DNA of 64,000 nucleotides, from NCBI GenBank assembly GCA_032622095.1, contig CP136061.1, positions 131,508,087-131,572,086 on the forward strand, read 5' to 3'. Source of the stretch: Siphonodentalium dalli. Its lineage: Eukaryota; Mollusca; Scaphopoda; Gadilida; Siphonodentaliidae. The position numbers and the translations under genes were made by a program. The notes below the pieces were generated by a model, which worked only from the letters and a program-made list of their open reading frames with translations, searched no databases and was not told where the DNA came from. This document shows, in pieces, positions 39,830 through 50,969 of this stretch. The first letter of the stretch is position 1, and each line of letters begins with the position of its first letter.

Positions 39830-40745
39830 TTTCATTTTATTTTATTTTTCCGCTTTATTATGCATTAACAAGCAATTGAAATCTGAAGCCTTTATACCAT
39901 CAATAAAGTTTCTTGTAATGTAGTCAAAATTACAACCGTTTATTGTATTCTCTACCAACATTCCTACAGATAAGATTTTAGTCATCATATCAGAATAAAA
40001 TTGTCATGTTGACAAGTTATGAAAACCACTAGCCCTGATCAGAATGTGCAGATAATTTGGGGAAATTGTGTGTGCACAAAAAGCCAAGCGGTCATTACGT
40101 CATGCACACATGCGTCTATTCCTGGTATAATACATGTAGGAATCTGAATTTTAAAAACACGGACAGCGATGACATTATATATTGACAAGCACATGTATAT
40201 AGGATTATAACAAACATGCTTACTGTTTAAAGAACTTCATTCAAGGGTGAATGAGACATAGTTTCCTAAATAAATAAACATTAGAATACACAGCGGCACC
40301 GTGTTTATTAACATCTTTGCTGCTAAATGACGTTATGACGTCGTGTGCTGGGCTGTTGACGTTATTGCCATTTTCCAGTGGGTAAATATTACGGGAATAT
40401 CACAAGAACCATAAAACTGACTCAGTTGAAAGGCCATTATCGTTAACAATCGTGGAACATCATACAATGTATGAAACTTCGAGAAGCAGTTATTCCGATG
40501 TGCTAATCTCGAGTTCAAGTTATGTATATTGGCCTACTGCTAGCGTGCTTAAGTAGGTGTGTAGTACGTAATAGTTATAGACGTCAAAGCAGCAAAGAGG
40601 TTAAGGCATGTTCAGCCATCATTGTTAGAAAATTAACTCTGCAGTATACGCCAATATCAAAATCGGAGAACCACGTGCTCGCATTTTTAAACACAAATCA
40701 CCTCTTCCGCTACTCAGCTATTCCCGTTTTGTTGATAGAGCGAAC
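39830..40745. other. Nothing firm recognised
   Basis: AT-rich stretch ahead of the GC-rich ORF. No repeat end or gene could be supported. Confidence 0.4.
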
Positions 40746-40749
40746 ATAA

Positions 40750-41146
40750 ATGGGGAAAATGATAAAGACAGGAGGGCCAGGTGGAGACGGGAAAGCTGAG
40801 AGACACCCAGCTCCCCTCCACTTGGCCCCCGGGTACGATGCACAGGACGATATCACCAGCAGTAGCAGGGACACCGGTGTCACCCCGGATGTCCCTGCCA
40901 TCGTCATCGAGGCCAGCGGAGACAGGGACGCCGATACCACCCCTGACGTCCCGGCTGCCGACTTTGTGGAGATGGAAACGCTACCACCAAGGACATACCA
41001 CCACATCCCGGTGTCCTCCATCTCCACCAGTACCAACAACAACAGCAGCACCAGCTCCGTATCTTCAGGAAATTATCCGAAGTGCACAAGACGACATAGC
41101 CAGATCTCGGGCGAATAGAGAAGCCAGTGACAAACAACCAAAATGA
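40750..41146 (+). pseudogene. GC-rich ORF of unknown function, frameshifted
   Basis: From ATGGGGAAAATGATAAAG a Pro/Thr/Ser/Asp-rich frame is open for 122 codons (APLHLAPGYDAQDD, VTPDVPAIVIEASGDRDADT, TTPDVPAADFVEMETLPPRT) through an AACAACAACAGCAGCACC repeat. Near 41055 the better coding text moves to the next frame, which ends LQEIIRSAQDDIARSRANRE...SDKQPK*. One indel would explain this. The stretch is far richer in GC than its flanks. No domain was recognised; the style suits a disordered or cytoplasmic tail. It may be a retrocopy or a transposon-carried piece, since family G starts right after it. Confidence 0.4.
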
Positions 41147-41160
41147 AAGTGTCAATGACA

Positions 41161-42487
41161 CTGTAGCTCAACTTGGAAAGGGAATAATTTAATGTATTAC
41201 AGTCAATGGAGCGATTAGGAATGTGGAAAGTTGAATGTCTAATACTAGTTTATAGACATGAAGAGAAAAGTAAAATCCAAGATGGCTGCTGGCAGCCATG
41301 TTTTCGGCCGAATGACCCCAAAATGAGTCGTTCCCATCTACATGTCATTGTTAACATCAATGACAAATTTTATGACGATCAGACTAAAGGTACGACCTGT
41401 AGCCCATGCTAAAGAATTTAGTCATACAAAGAGTAAAATCCAAGATGGCTGCTGGCGACCATGTTTTTTGGCCGATTGACCCCAAAATGACTCGTTCCCA
41501 TCTACATGTCATTATTAGCATTCATGACAAATTTTATGATGATCAGACTAAAGGTACGACATGTAGCCCGTGCTAAAGAATTTAGTCATACAAAGAGTAA
41601 AATCCAAGATGGCTGCTGGCGGCCATGTTTTTTGGCCAAATGACCCCAAAAGTACTCGTTCCCATCTACATGTCAATATTAACATCCATGACAAATTTCA
41701 TGATGATCAGACGAACAGTACGAACTGTGGCCCGTGCTAATGGATTAAATTTTTAAATGCAAGATGGCTGCTGGCGGCCATGTTTTTTGTCCGAATGACC
41801 CCAAAATGACTCGTTCCCATCTACATGCCATTGTTAACATCCATGACAAATTTTATGATTATCAGACTAAAGGTACGAACTGTAGCCCGTGCTAAAGGAT
41901 TTAGTCATACAAAGAGTAAAATCCAAGATGGCTGCTGGCGGCCATGTTTTTTGGCCAAATGACCCCAAAATGACTCGTTCCCATCTACATGTCATTATTA
42001 ACATTCATGACAAATTTTATGATGATCAGACTAAAGGTACGACCTGAAGCCCGTGCTAAAGGATTTAGTCATACAAAGAGTAAAATCCAAGATGGCTGCT
42101 GGCGGCCATGTTTTCGGCCGAATGACCCCAAAATGACTCGTTCCCATCTACATGTCATTGTTAACATTCATAACAAATTTCATGACAATAAGACGAACAG
42201 TACGGCCTGTAGCCCATTCTAATGGATTGAATTTTGAAATCCAAGATGGCCGATGGCAGCCATGTTTTTTTTCCGAATGACCCCAAAATGACTCGTTCCC
42301 ATCTACATGTCAATGTCAACATCCATGACAAATTTCATAATAATCGGACCAAAGGTACGAACTGTAGCCCGTGCTAAAGGAAATTGTTGACGCATCACAC
42401 ACGCACACGCACACACACACACACACGGACGACGGATACCAAGCCATGGCAATAGCTCAAACTTTACAAAGTAAAGTTGAGCTAAAA
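41161..42487 (+). mobile_element. Tandem-repeat element family G, seven-unit copy
   Basis: The left end is CTGTAGCTCAACTTGG. Core units of about 163 bp begin AAGATGGCTGCTGGCGGCCA at 41279, 41442, 41606, 41761, 41927, 42090 and 42244. Then come a (CA)n run at 42402-42425, CGGACGACGGATACC, and the hairpin AGCTCAAACTTTAC/GTAAAGTTGAGCT at 42454-42483. Same ends as 37676-38004. Fits the pearl / Helentron-associated (HINE) plan known from bivalves. Open frames in the units are shadows. Confidence 0.85.
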
Positions 42488-42819
42488 ATGTGTACACTGT
42501 CAAACAGTTAGAGTTGTATTTGAGATTGCTGTAAACACATAGGATTAAATTTCATTCACACACATCCTTCTCTCTTAGCCTGATAAATGTGGATATTGAG
42601 ATAAAAGTTAATTACTTTATAATGACTGGACACACAGCTGTGAGCACTGTGAGAATTAAGGCTGGTCAGTTCCTGGCATGTCATATAACTAAAGTGTAAG
42701 GCTTTTAATGGGGTGAACCTTGCAGGGATCTCTGGTGTGGGGTGGCAGGGACATGCAGTGGTGGGGGGAGGTGGGGTGGAGGGGGGGGGGGGGGCAAGGG
42801 TTTAAAACAAGGATTTGAA

Positions 42820-43366
42820 TTAACTTTTTTTGAAGAGTTATGTCCCTGGGCCCTGGCTCTGCCCCTATTTGACCCAGTGACCCCATTTGAACAAATCTGA
42901 ACCCCAGTCACACAAGGACTCTCCATACCAAATGTAAGCTAAATCGGTCAAATGGTTCAAAAGAAGAAGTCATTCTAAGAATTACTATGGAGGAATAGAG
43001 TTATGGCCCTGATTTCTCAACTAATCAACCTGGTGACCTCATTTTAACAAATCTGAATGTGAGTCAACTAGGGAACATCCACACCAAATATGAATCCATA
43101 CGGCCTTATAGTTCAGTAAAAGAAGTCGTTCTAAGAATTACTATGGAGGAATAGAGTTATGGCCCTGCTTTCACAACTATTCCACCCAGTGACCTCATTT
43201 GAACAATTCTGAATGTGATTCACCTAGGGAACATCCACACCAAATATGAACACGTTAAGTCTTACGGTTCGGGACGAGAAGATGATTGTTGACGGACGGA
43301 CGGCCAGACGGACGGACGAGGAGTGATGACTATAGCTCCACCGGAGACTTCGTCTCAGGTGAGCTA
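42820..43366 (+). mobile_element. Tandem-repeat element family D with hairpin end
   Basis: Two to three units of about 160 bp (GGAATAGAGTTATGGCCCTG near 42991 and 43151) lead to GACGGACGGACGGCCAGACG and the hairpin AGCTCCACCGGAGAC TTC GTCTCAGGTGAGCT at 43334-43365. Upstream, 42720-42800 is G-rich low-complexity DNA that may be its left part. Confidence 0.75.
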
Positions 43367-43369
43367 AAA

Positions 43370-44560
43370 AGTCTGACAGACATCATAATCGCCTGTGGCA
43401 ATCTGAGCATTCACGTATGGGCGTATTTTGCACCACCAACACGTGGCAGACTCCATTGTGTCAATTCCCACCCTGGGAGCTCTGGGGCTCTGAAGTGCCA
43501 ACTGTCGACCAATCCGCGTAAAGCTCTATTGTTTCAGCCTGTCATTTATGAGCACCATGAATAACTAAGAGCTCCTTGGTGCAAACCATTAACCAATCAG
43601 CGTGAAGTTCTTATGTGATTATCTCACCAAATTACATATCTCGGAGATCCTTCCACAATGATGGTCTACTGACATACGAATGGACAACCTCCAGATTGGA
43701 TATCGATACCGTAGTTGAGCTGTGTTGTGAAATGTTTGTTGCGGATATCAGGGGAAAATAAATTAGTCCAAACTAAATGTTTTCCATAGGCCACAGTGTT
43801 AATGTTTGACCATGCCCACACTAAATTCTTGAGTTCCGAAGTGACAATGCATGCGTTTGTGAAGACCAAACCTTTCGGCATCCATTTGCACAGAGGAGTA
43901 CCTTTCGAGCCATAGCTTTTTCCACATTATCCCACTTTTTGCAGAGAATTTGAGTCTGATGAAAGCCAATACGCAATACACAGCCACAATCTCCTGCTAA
44001 TGTTTGGACACGAATGCATTTCAGACTAGGAAACGCCCACTTTTTTACATGCTATGGGTATTATATTTCTTGAATTTGTAAGTTTATTCAACATTTATTA
44101 TTACCACTTTATAGGGCGTTCTCTAGGCCATTGATAATGTTTTTCGGGGCGTTCCAAATAGCGTATTGTTACCAAAACAGCGGGCCGCGGGCCGATAATG
44201 AGAAGCCTAGTTCATTATCGGCCCGCCGCCCGCAAACAAGATCGCGTTTATTATCGCGCGAGTTACGTCCCTTCAACTTCCGTTCTGGCGTGTTTATTTC
44301 AAGAAAATAATGGGAAGATGTATCAGATTTTCCCGACACTATGGTGGTTTTATGATTGGAATTCACACTATATGATTGAATTATTGTACCGAGCGTACGT
44401 ATGCATTAATAATTTTAGCTGTCAACCTCTCATTGTTTGTTACTCGTCTTCAATGCTGGTTTTCCCCTCTCCTATTTTCGGGACTCCGTGTCGGCTGACA
44501 AGTCAAATGATATTAAATTTAAATGTTCTTGAAAATATTTCTCTCTTAATCTACTTCATG
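43370..44560. other. Mostly unrecognised; GC palindrome at 44180-44240
   Basis: GCGGGCCGCGGGCCGATAAT and ATTATCGGCCCGCCGCCCGC form an inverted pair near 44180-44233. The phrase TATAGGGCGTTCTCTAGGCC near 44112 returns in altered form near 50407 (TATAAGGGCATTCTCTAGAA), outside the other end of the 44.6-50.3 kb unit. Confidence 0.45.
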
Positions 44561-44675
44561 ATACGGGTCGTCCTTAACACCGAAAGTCCCTCGCGCTACC
44601 GAAAGTCGTCGATAACACAGAAAGTCACATGATAATACCGAAAGTCCCGAAGGGAGATAACTGTTCTATGAGCTT

Positions 44676-44734
44676 GATTCGGTCGGAATAAGATTCGGTC
44701 AGGATGATTCGACCGAATCGTCTCACCTTTTAGC
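44676..44734. repeat. GATTCGGTC/GACCGAATC inverted motif
   Basis: GATTCGGTC occurs twice and GACCGAATC once within 60 bp, just inside the left end of the candidate element. Confidence 0.5.
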
Positions 44735-45290
44735 CTGGGCGGGAATAACTATTTGAGTATTATTTTTAAATCTCAAATGTAATATATCTTTCTTTTTAGG
44801 GACATTATTATATCATTCATTTGTTTAAGTTATATCTTTTGTTTTTGATATACTTTGTGATCGTTATTTTGTATGTTTTGGACGATACTTTTGTGGTGTA
44901 TCTATACTATTAAATAAAACTAAATTTTGTTTGTTTATTTGTCCGTTCGTTTGTCCGCATATAGGCGATCGAACGGATTGACCATCGGGGCTGAAATGTG
45001 TATAAACGGTTAATTCTATCCGGAGAGCGTTATTAGATGTCTTAAAAGGGCAATAATAATTAATTTAACTGAATAAGAGCTCTTCCTTGTCAGATATGTA
45101 GGAAATTTGGTCAGTATAATATGGTCAGAGGATGCAGTGGTGATTTAACACATGCCGTCTTTGTCTTGGATCTAGTTATGCACATGAAATGGAAGTCGAA
45201 CAAAAGCCCTACACAGCACGTCGGTTTAAAGATGTGTGTGATTAAGTCATCGTATATACTTTTATGGCATTCCCATCGGTCGGTAACACC

Positions 45291-45624
45291 CGCTTTGTTT
45301 TACATATAATTTTCCAAGAAGGGATCAGGGCCAATAGCAATATCAAACACTCCGGTAGTGTGAATAGCGTATATGTCTATTGGTGATATAACAGCTTTAT
45401 TTAGGGTTTGCCGTGAAATTGATATCACAATGATTATACAATAACATCCGCTTTGTTTTACACACATATTTCTAAGAAGGGATTAGAATCCATCACAATA
45501 TGCCATGTTCGGAAACATCCTATAGTGTGAATATCGTATAATTTATTATGTCTATTGGTGATAGAACAGCTTTATTTAGGTTTCAGAGTGAAATTGATAT
45601 CACAGTGATTATACAATTATACAT
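45291..45624 (+). repeat. Two-copy tandem duplication upstream of the PHD ORF
   Basis: Units beginning CGCTTTGTTTTACA at 45291 and 45449 share AAGAAGGGAT, GTCTATTGGTGATA, AACAGCTTTATTTAGG and GAAATTGATATCACA. They end shortly before the PHD ORF and could be promoter-side or UTR repeats of the element. Confidence 0.65.
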
Positions 45625-45716
45625 TAATACATAATCAGGTTCGGCCATCATTGGATATAAATACGATTTCTCTTGAATATGGTTATCACTTTCCGAAGTT
45701 TGATAAAATTATAAGC

Positions 45717-45911
45717 ATGTCTTCAAAATATCCATGTGGTGTTTGTTCTTCTGGATGTGGTACCAACAGCATTCAGTGCGAAATGTGTTCAGTGTGGATA
45801 CATCGTCGGTGTGTTCCAATGACCCCAGAAATGTTGAAAAAATGGAACTCTCCCGAGCTAAAATTCTATTGCAAAGTGTGCGGCTTCAACTATGACGAAG
45901 CTACAATGTGA
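45717..45911 (+). CDS. PHD-finger protein fragment, probably frameshifted
   Basis: From ATG at 45717 (MSSKYPCGVC) a complete PHD-type C4-H-C3 set is seen: CGVC, CEMC, WIH, C, then CKVC; the Trp before His and the spacing fit PHD. The open frame begins further up at 45651 and stops at 45911. Just before the stop, the next frame reads YNVIAALDR up to a donor-like GACAG|GTTCGT at 45928, which looks like the true continuation after a 1-nt shift. Known: PHD fingers read histone H3 tails, and this compact type occurs in many invertebrate transposon-linked ORFs. I infer a transposon-associated, damaged gene. Downstream exons are unknown. Confidence 0.65.
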   Translation: MSSKYPCGVCSSGCGTNSIQCEMCSVWIHRRCVPMTPEMLKKWNSPELKFYCKVCGFNYDEATM

Positions 45912-46577
45912 TTGCAGCATTAGACAGGTTCGTATATTATACATACTTCCTATTCGAGATGATAGTGAATATGCGTCGATAAGTAAAACAAGCTTCTCCG
46001 ATCCGCTATCGATGGTCTGAATACATGGCCATGCAAGTTCCGATGGCCGAATGTATATTGATACTATAGTCAGGTTGCGATTTGAAAACTTGTAACTTCT
46101 ACCGTTTGTCGTCATGGGTGTATGAAAACAGATTACACGACTCACGTGACATTCTTCACGTTGCAGAAAATCAATCCGGTTACAATCTTAGACATCATGC
46201 ATGCAACACGACTACTATTGTACGCCACAAAGGATATTTATAAAGATACATTTTACAACTAATTTGGAACGAGCGTTGGTAACTGCATGTTGTGATCTGA
46301 ATCTGAACTTGATGGAATACCATATTTCTATAAACAAAGTATTGATGAACACTCTTTATTTCTGGCTTTTATTGGGTCGATATCTTTTATATCAAGATAT
46401 AGATTAACAAGACTTGCTAGATAAAAATGTGTGGATTAATTTCTACAATTTTTTTTAATATCAAAGTAAACGCTCTTTATAACATTAACATGGAAATTTG
46501 CACTTACCTCGCATCAGTTGTATCAACTGCTTTGATATCGCCAACACGCTCTTTACACCAGATTAATCACCATCGAT

Positions 46578-46632
46578 TAGCGAATTCGTGCAATATATAT
46601 ATACACACATATATATATTGCACGAATTCGCA
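46578..46632. repeat. Perfect hairpin with GCGAATTCGTGCAA arms
   Basis: GCGAATTCGTGCAATATATA and its exact inverted partner, about 24-nt arms around CACACA. It lies inside the 44.6-50.3 kb unit and may be a small foldback or a cruciform. Confidence 0.7.
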
Positions 46633-46752
46633 CACAATAAATTGGACTTGTCAAAGTTTTGGAGTAGCATCTCCATATACTAGTATGGCGCTTTTGAATT
46701 ATTCATGCTTCCATATATGGAAAGCTAAGTAAAACCACATGTGGTAAATCAT

Positions 46753-47440
46753 AAAGACCTACTATATTTTACCTATTAAAGCAAGAGTCTGATTGTGTCA
46801 CAGAAGAAAGCACAGTGTTACTGGCTAATCATACACAAATGATATAAACGCTATTTATTAGTTCTATATCAGGAATTCAGCAACAAAGAACGCTCTTCAT
46901 GTTTACCATAATAATATAAACAAAAACAAGGAAAGTAACTTTGTATGCTTTTGTTTACATAACAATGGTCAAACATGTGACAATAACATACTGTTTATCC
47001 GATATTTCGTATTTGTATACGGACAAAGTCTGTCTAAATTTTAATATTACTATTAATGCACAAAAACCTTTTAAAGACACGGTTGGCCTTGGCGGTGGGT
47101 ATCCTGTGAAAATATCTCCACCCGTCAAAAACCGCCACAAACAGAAAGAACATCAAAATGTAGATAGACTTGGTCCGTATACAAATAAGAAATATCGCAT
47201 AAACAGTATGTTATGGTCATATGTTTGACCATTGTTATGTAAACAGAAGCGTAAAAAGTTACTTTTCTGGTGTTTGTTTATATTATGATGGTAAACATAA
47301 AGAGCGTTCTGTGTTGGTGAATACCTGATATGGAACTAATAAAGAGCGTTTATGCCATTTGTGTGTGATTAGCCAGTAGAATTGTGCTGTCTTCTGTAAC
47401 ACAATCAGGCTTTTGCGTAGGTAAAATATAGTAGGTCTTT
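46753..47440. repeat. Long inverted repeat, about 285-bp arms
   Basis: Left arm 46753-47038 (AAAGACCTACTATATTTTAC...) and right arm 47159-47440 (...GTAAAATATAGTAGGTCTTT) are inverted copies with some divergence, separated by 120 bp. A transcript would make a long double-stranded hairpin. The right arm holds AAAGAGCGTT twice, the left arm a variant. It could be a foldback transposon. Confidence 0.78.
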
Positions 47441-48018
47441 ATAACATGCTGTTTACGCGATGGTCATGGTATATATGAACGAAAATGTATGCGTTTTACT
47501 GTTTTTCTGTTTACGGTGTTTGGAACAAATATGAATATTTTCGACAATTAAGGCCACACGTGCCTTTAAGTTATAATGAGAATATGGGAATATGGATTTA
47601 TATTTTATTGAGTTGTACGACCTCAAATATCCCGCCCGTTCTCGATCACATGCAAATTTGTCTGCCCATGTAATGGGAGACATGGACGAATATATTTTTT
47701 TATTTTTGTCTTCTCAATCATAGATGCATAAGGAAATTAATTTTGTTTGTGCACAATATAGAGAAGACATTAATAAAACAACAAGAGATCCCTTCATTTT
47801 TCAAAATACAAGACCACACAAAATCGTGAGAGCGAATTTAGAGGCTAATTGTGTTATAAATATATATATTAAATATATAATAGTTTCCAAATATACGTGA
47901 TTAAAACTTGTAAAATAGTTCATGGGGGATCTGATGCATGCATCTTATTTTCTTGTATTATATTACAAGCGTTGTCTCTTACCGATGACGGAGAGAGGCA
48001 TCTATATAGTCTCACGCT

Positions 48019-48450
48019 ATGAGAGTTTGGATGATGCATAGCCTTATACACACACGGCGACCTGCTGGGGTCAGACTGACATACAGTATCAAATATCATC
48101 CATCCTCATTGTGGTCAGATGGGGCGATAGGTCCCATAGACCATGCTGTGATTGTGCCCCAGGGTGTGTCGGCTATAGTCGAGATCAAAGACACCATGAA
48201 CTTGTGGATTAGGCGGCATCCGTCTTTTTATTCTTATAGACCGGAGATTGAGAGTGGGTCTATAAAACCAGCGAAGCCAGCAGGAGACCGATACCAGCGA
48301 ACGACAGACGGCCTTAGATCGGTGCTCATTTCATTGAATGGCGGAAAGAAACCAGGACAAAGAAAAAGAAAAAGAAATGCCAAAACGACAACCATCCCGA
48401 AATTACCAAGCAGTACCAAGAAGCCAGCCCCGAAAAAGAGCAAAAAATAA
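48019..48450 (+). CDS. Unrecognised 143-aa ORF with basic C-terminus
   Basis: Open from ATG 48019 to TAA 48450. The middle is an ordinary globular-looking sequence (SDGAIGPIDHAVIVPQGVSA, IVEIKDTMNLWIRRHPSFYS); the last 40 residues are Lys/Arg-rich (GQRKRKRNAKTTTIPKLPSS, KKPAPKKSKK), as in nuclear or nucleic-acid-binding proteins. An AATAAA overlaps the stop. Just upstream another frame reads TERGIYIVSRYESLDDA*, so a frameshift may separate an N-terminal part. No family was recognised. It shares the 44.6-50.3 kb unit with the PHD ORF. Confidence 0.45.
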   Translation: MRVWMMHSLIHTRRPAGVRLTYSIKYHPSSLWSDGAIGPIDHAVIVPQGVSAIVEIKDTMNLWIRRHPSFYSYRPEIESGSIKPAKPAGDRYQRTTDGLRSVLISLNGGKKPGQRKRKRNAKTTTIPKLPSSTKKPAPKKSKK

Positions 48451-48671
48451 AGTAGAACGACAAGGCATATGTGACTGCATGGTTTTATTGACGTGTAGTC
48501 ACAGATATTTGTTTTTAGTTCTAGAGAAGAAAAGAGAAAAATAAAAAGAAAGAAAAAGTCGAACATGGCATTGCACCACTATAAGAGATTGGGCGCCCCG
48601 ACCGACCTTATGGCAGCTGGGCGGAACTGCACCCTCTCCATAGCGTTGACTCCGTTGTATATATGGTATAA

Positions 48672-48998
48672 TGACACGATGCATCCTACTTATGCCCAAC
48701 TCACCTTGGGGTGAGTCACCGATAGTGACACACGCTGAACGTGGAGCTCCCTGGTAAACGTATCGGGAAACGAGAGCTGGATATAAGTAGGATGATGATC
48801 GTGCCATTATGTAAATGCTTATATTGATCTATATTATAATTTAATGTTAAATAATACCATAGATATATGCGTAATTCTACTGATGCCCAACTCACCTTGG
48901 GGCGAGTCACCGTTAGTGACACGCGCTGAACGTGGAGTTCCTTGGTAAACATATCGGAAAACGAGCTAGACATCAGTAGGATTATGATCGTGTCATAA
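48672..48998. repeat. Two tandem units with inverted termini
   Basis: Unit 1 (48672-48806) and unit 2 (48874-48998) share ATGCCCAACTCACCTTGGGG, GAGTCACCG, AGTGACAC, GCTGAACGTGGAG and TGGTAAAC. Each unit starts and ends with inverted copies (ATCCTACTTAT ... ATAAGTAGGAT; CTACTGATG ... CATCAGTAG). It may be a compact structured RNA or a small mobile unit; I tested a hammerhead core by eye and it does not fit. Confidence 0.6.
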
Positions 48999-48999
48999 A

Positions 49000-50230
49000 T
49001 GCTAGGCCTATATATATTATTAAAATTATTTAATTTCACGTTTAATTTCAGGTAGAGTTATTAATGTTTTTCAAGTTTATCATTTCAGGTGAATTTCTAG
49101 CTCCATAGCGAAGAATATGAAAGTCCAAGATTTAAAAAGGCCCTTTTCAGGGCCACACAATTTATCTAAAATAACTAAGAGCTTGATTCTGCTCACTATT
49201 TTTTGGTTGTTTCAAAAAAAAAAACGGTTCACACTCTGATGAGACTTTACCGAATCAATATAAGTTTATCAACCTGTCTCCCACTTGATAAAACTATATC
49301 AAATTAGTCGAAACATCGCCACTAACACAACATCAAATTTGACCCTCAATGATGTATGTGTGAATATCACAAATGGTAACCGTGATATGCGATGTCAGGT
49401 GCAACGTTGAGACGATCTCTGGTGCACAGTTGATAATGGGTATTCATTTCTCACCTTATATATTATATATATTATACATACCGTGAAAATTTAAAAAAAC
49501 CGGCATGCGAATACAACATTTAGAATGTTGCAAATTTAAACGCTGATGAATTATGAGGTATATTGACGTACTCGCGTCATTTGCGTAGATCTATGCGAAG
49601 ATCTCTCAATACCAAAATGAATGTCTATTATACAGTAGGCCTACTAATAATTGATAATTAGTCACAAGCCTAGCTATCACAACAGGTATTCCCGAAATCA
49701 ATCTTCAAAGTGGAAAGTTCCCTTTCACAAAAAAAAAAGCCAATCTCGCAAACAATCCATGGGATATAGTTGGACCACCAAAGCTTACCATTCATGCTAC
49801 ATGTATGTGCGGTAATTAACTAATTTTCATTCCTATCACATCAAAGATAACAGCCATGCATGTGATGAAATTTAATAATATAAGTATTACTTTCTCAATA
49901 AAGCATAATTCAGGACCATTCTCGAGTAAATAATGGTTAATCCTTGTTAATTTCATTCGAACATGGCTTATATCGACCCTTATATCACACACTGTATCCA
50001 GGGGTTAATCAATTAGTGAAACCCGCATCAGTTAATTCACTGATTAATCACCAAAATCGCGTACGGTAATATGTTAATTACCGAATGTTCCCGGTGATTC
50101 ACAACTTCTCACATCTTCCTATGCCGCTCCAATCGACAAACCTCGGTGATTTCCGTACGCAAAATGCGTAATAATGATAATAATACTATTTCTGCAAGAA
50201 CGATAATCCGAGAAGTTGCGATCTTATCAT
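49000..50230. other. Nothing recognised
   Basis: AT-rich interior of the candidate element. Confidence 0.4.
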
Positions 50231-50969
50231 ACAGTTATCTCCCTTGGGGACTTTCGGTATTATCATGTGACTTTCGGTTTACAAGGGACTTTCTGTATTA
50301 AGTGTGACCGCATTATTCCAGTGAATCCTCAAATGGGTCAAATGTCCAAAATTGTGGTAATAATAGTAATAACATGATTTCATCAGGGCATTATGGTTTA
50401 TTATTTCCACCTATAAGGGCATTCTCTAGAATATTAATGACGTTTTATCCTGCGATAAAACCCCATAACACTAACTAAATTACGTGAATATGTAAGTTCA
50501 TTATGGCCCTAGGGCGCTAATGGGATATGCTCGTCGTTAGCACGAGATGGCCCGACACGTCACGTGACCAAACTGTCGATGACTTTTTCGGAATTTTTTA
50601 TTCTAATAAAGCTTTTTAACGAAGAAATACCCGATTGCCATGTGTTACATAGAACACATACCTAATTAAATGGTATCCTAAGGTAAACACAGGTATATAT
50701 TATTTCAATTTAAGCATTATTACGCGAGTTATTTGGTCTCAGATGCCGGTGATATTTTGCCTAATTTCGATGTATTTTGGTCGCATGATTTTTGTTTTGA
50801 TCACGTGATAATTGATTGCACACAACCCAGACGATCCATGCGTATTTGTATAAATTAAAAAAATTTATTTTTATATATTTTGATTAAATTGTGTTAATTC
50901 AGAGATGTTGTGAAATATTTGAACTTGTCGGGGTACGACACTTACATAATGATAGTGTGTGGAAATAAT

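Larger units (their letters stand above)
44567..50311. mobile_element. Candidate 5.7-kb element bounded by inverted repeats
   Basis: The left end GGTCGTCCTTAACACCGAAA to GAAGGGAGATAACTG (44659) matches, inverted, the right end from CAGTTATCTCCCTTGGGGAC (50233) to AGTGTGACC (50311). Each arm has three CGAAAGTC-type sub-repeats, as transposase-binding ends often do. Between them lie a PHD-finger ORF, an ORF with a basic tail, an internal 280-bp-armed inverted repeat and a small tandem element. No target duplication is obvious and no transposase or polymerase was recognised, so it may be a gutted element or two solo ends. Confidence 0.45.

Noticed and set aside
40904-41161. Minus-strand frames across the GC-rich ORF
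   Set aside because: Leucine/cysteine/tryptophan runs are the mirror of the AACAACAACAGC repeat and the plus-strand reading is far more protein-like.
45651-45911. PHD ORF as the missing 5' exon of the TRIM gene
   Set aside because: It is on the opposite strand and is a PHD (C4-H-C3), not the missing C-x2-C of a RING.
48672-48998. Hammerhead ribozyme
   Set aside because: No CUGANGA core with a matching GAAA on either strand; only inverted repeats are present.
49240-49260. CTGATGAG and other hammerhead-like words at 49240 and 52271
   Set aside because: The following GAAA strand is absent in both cases.
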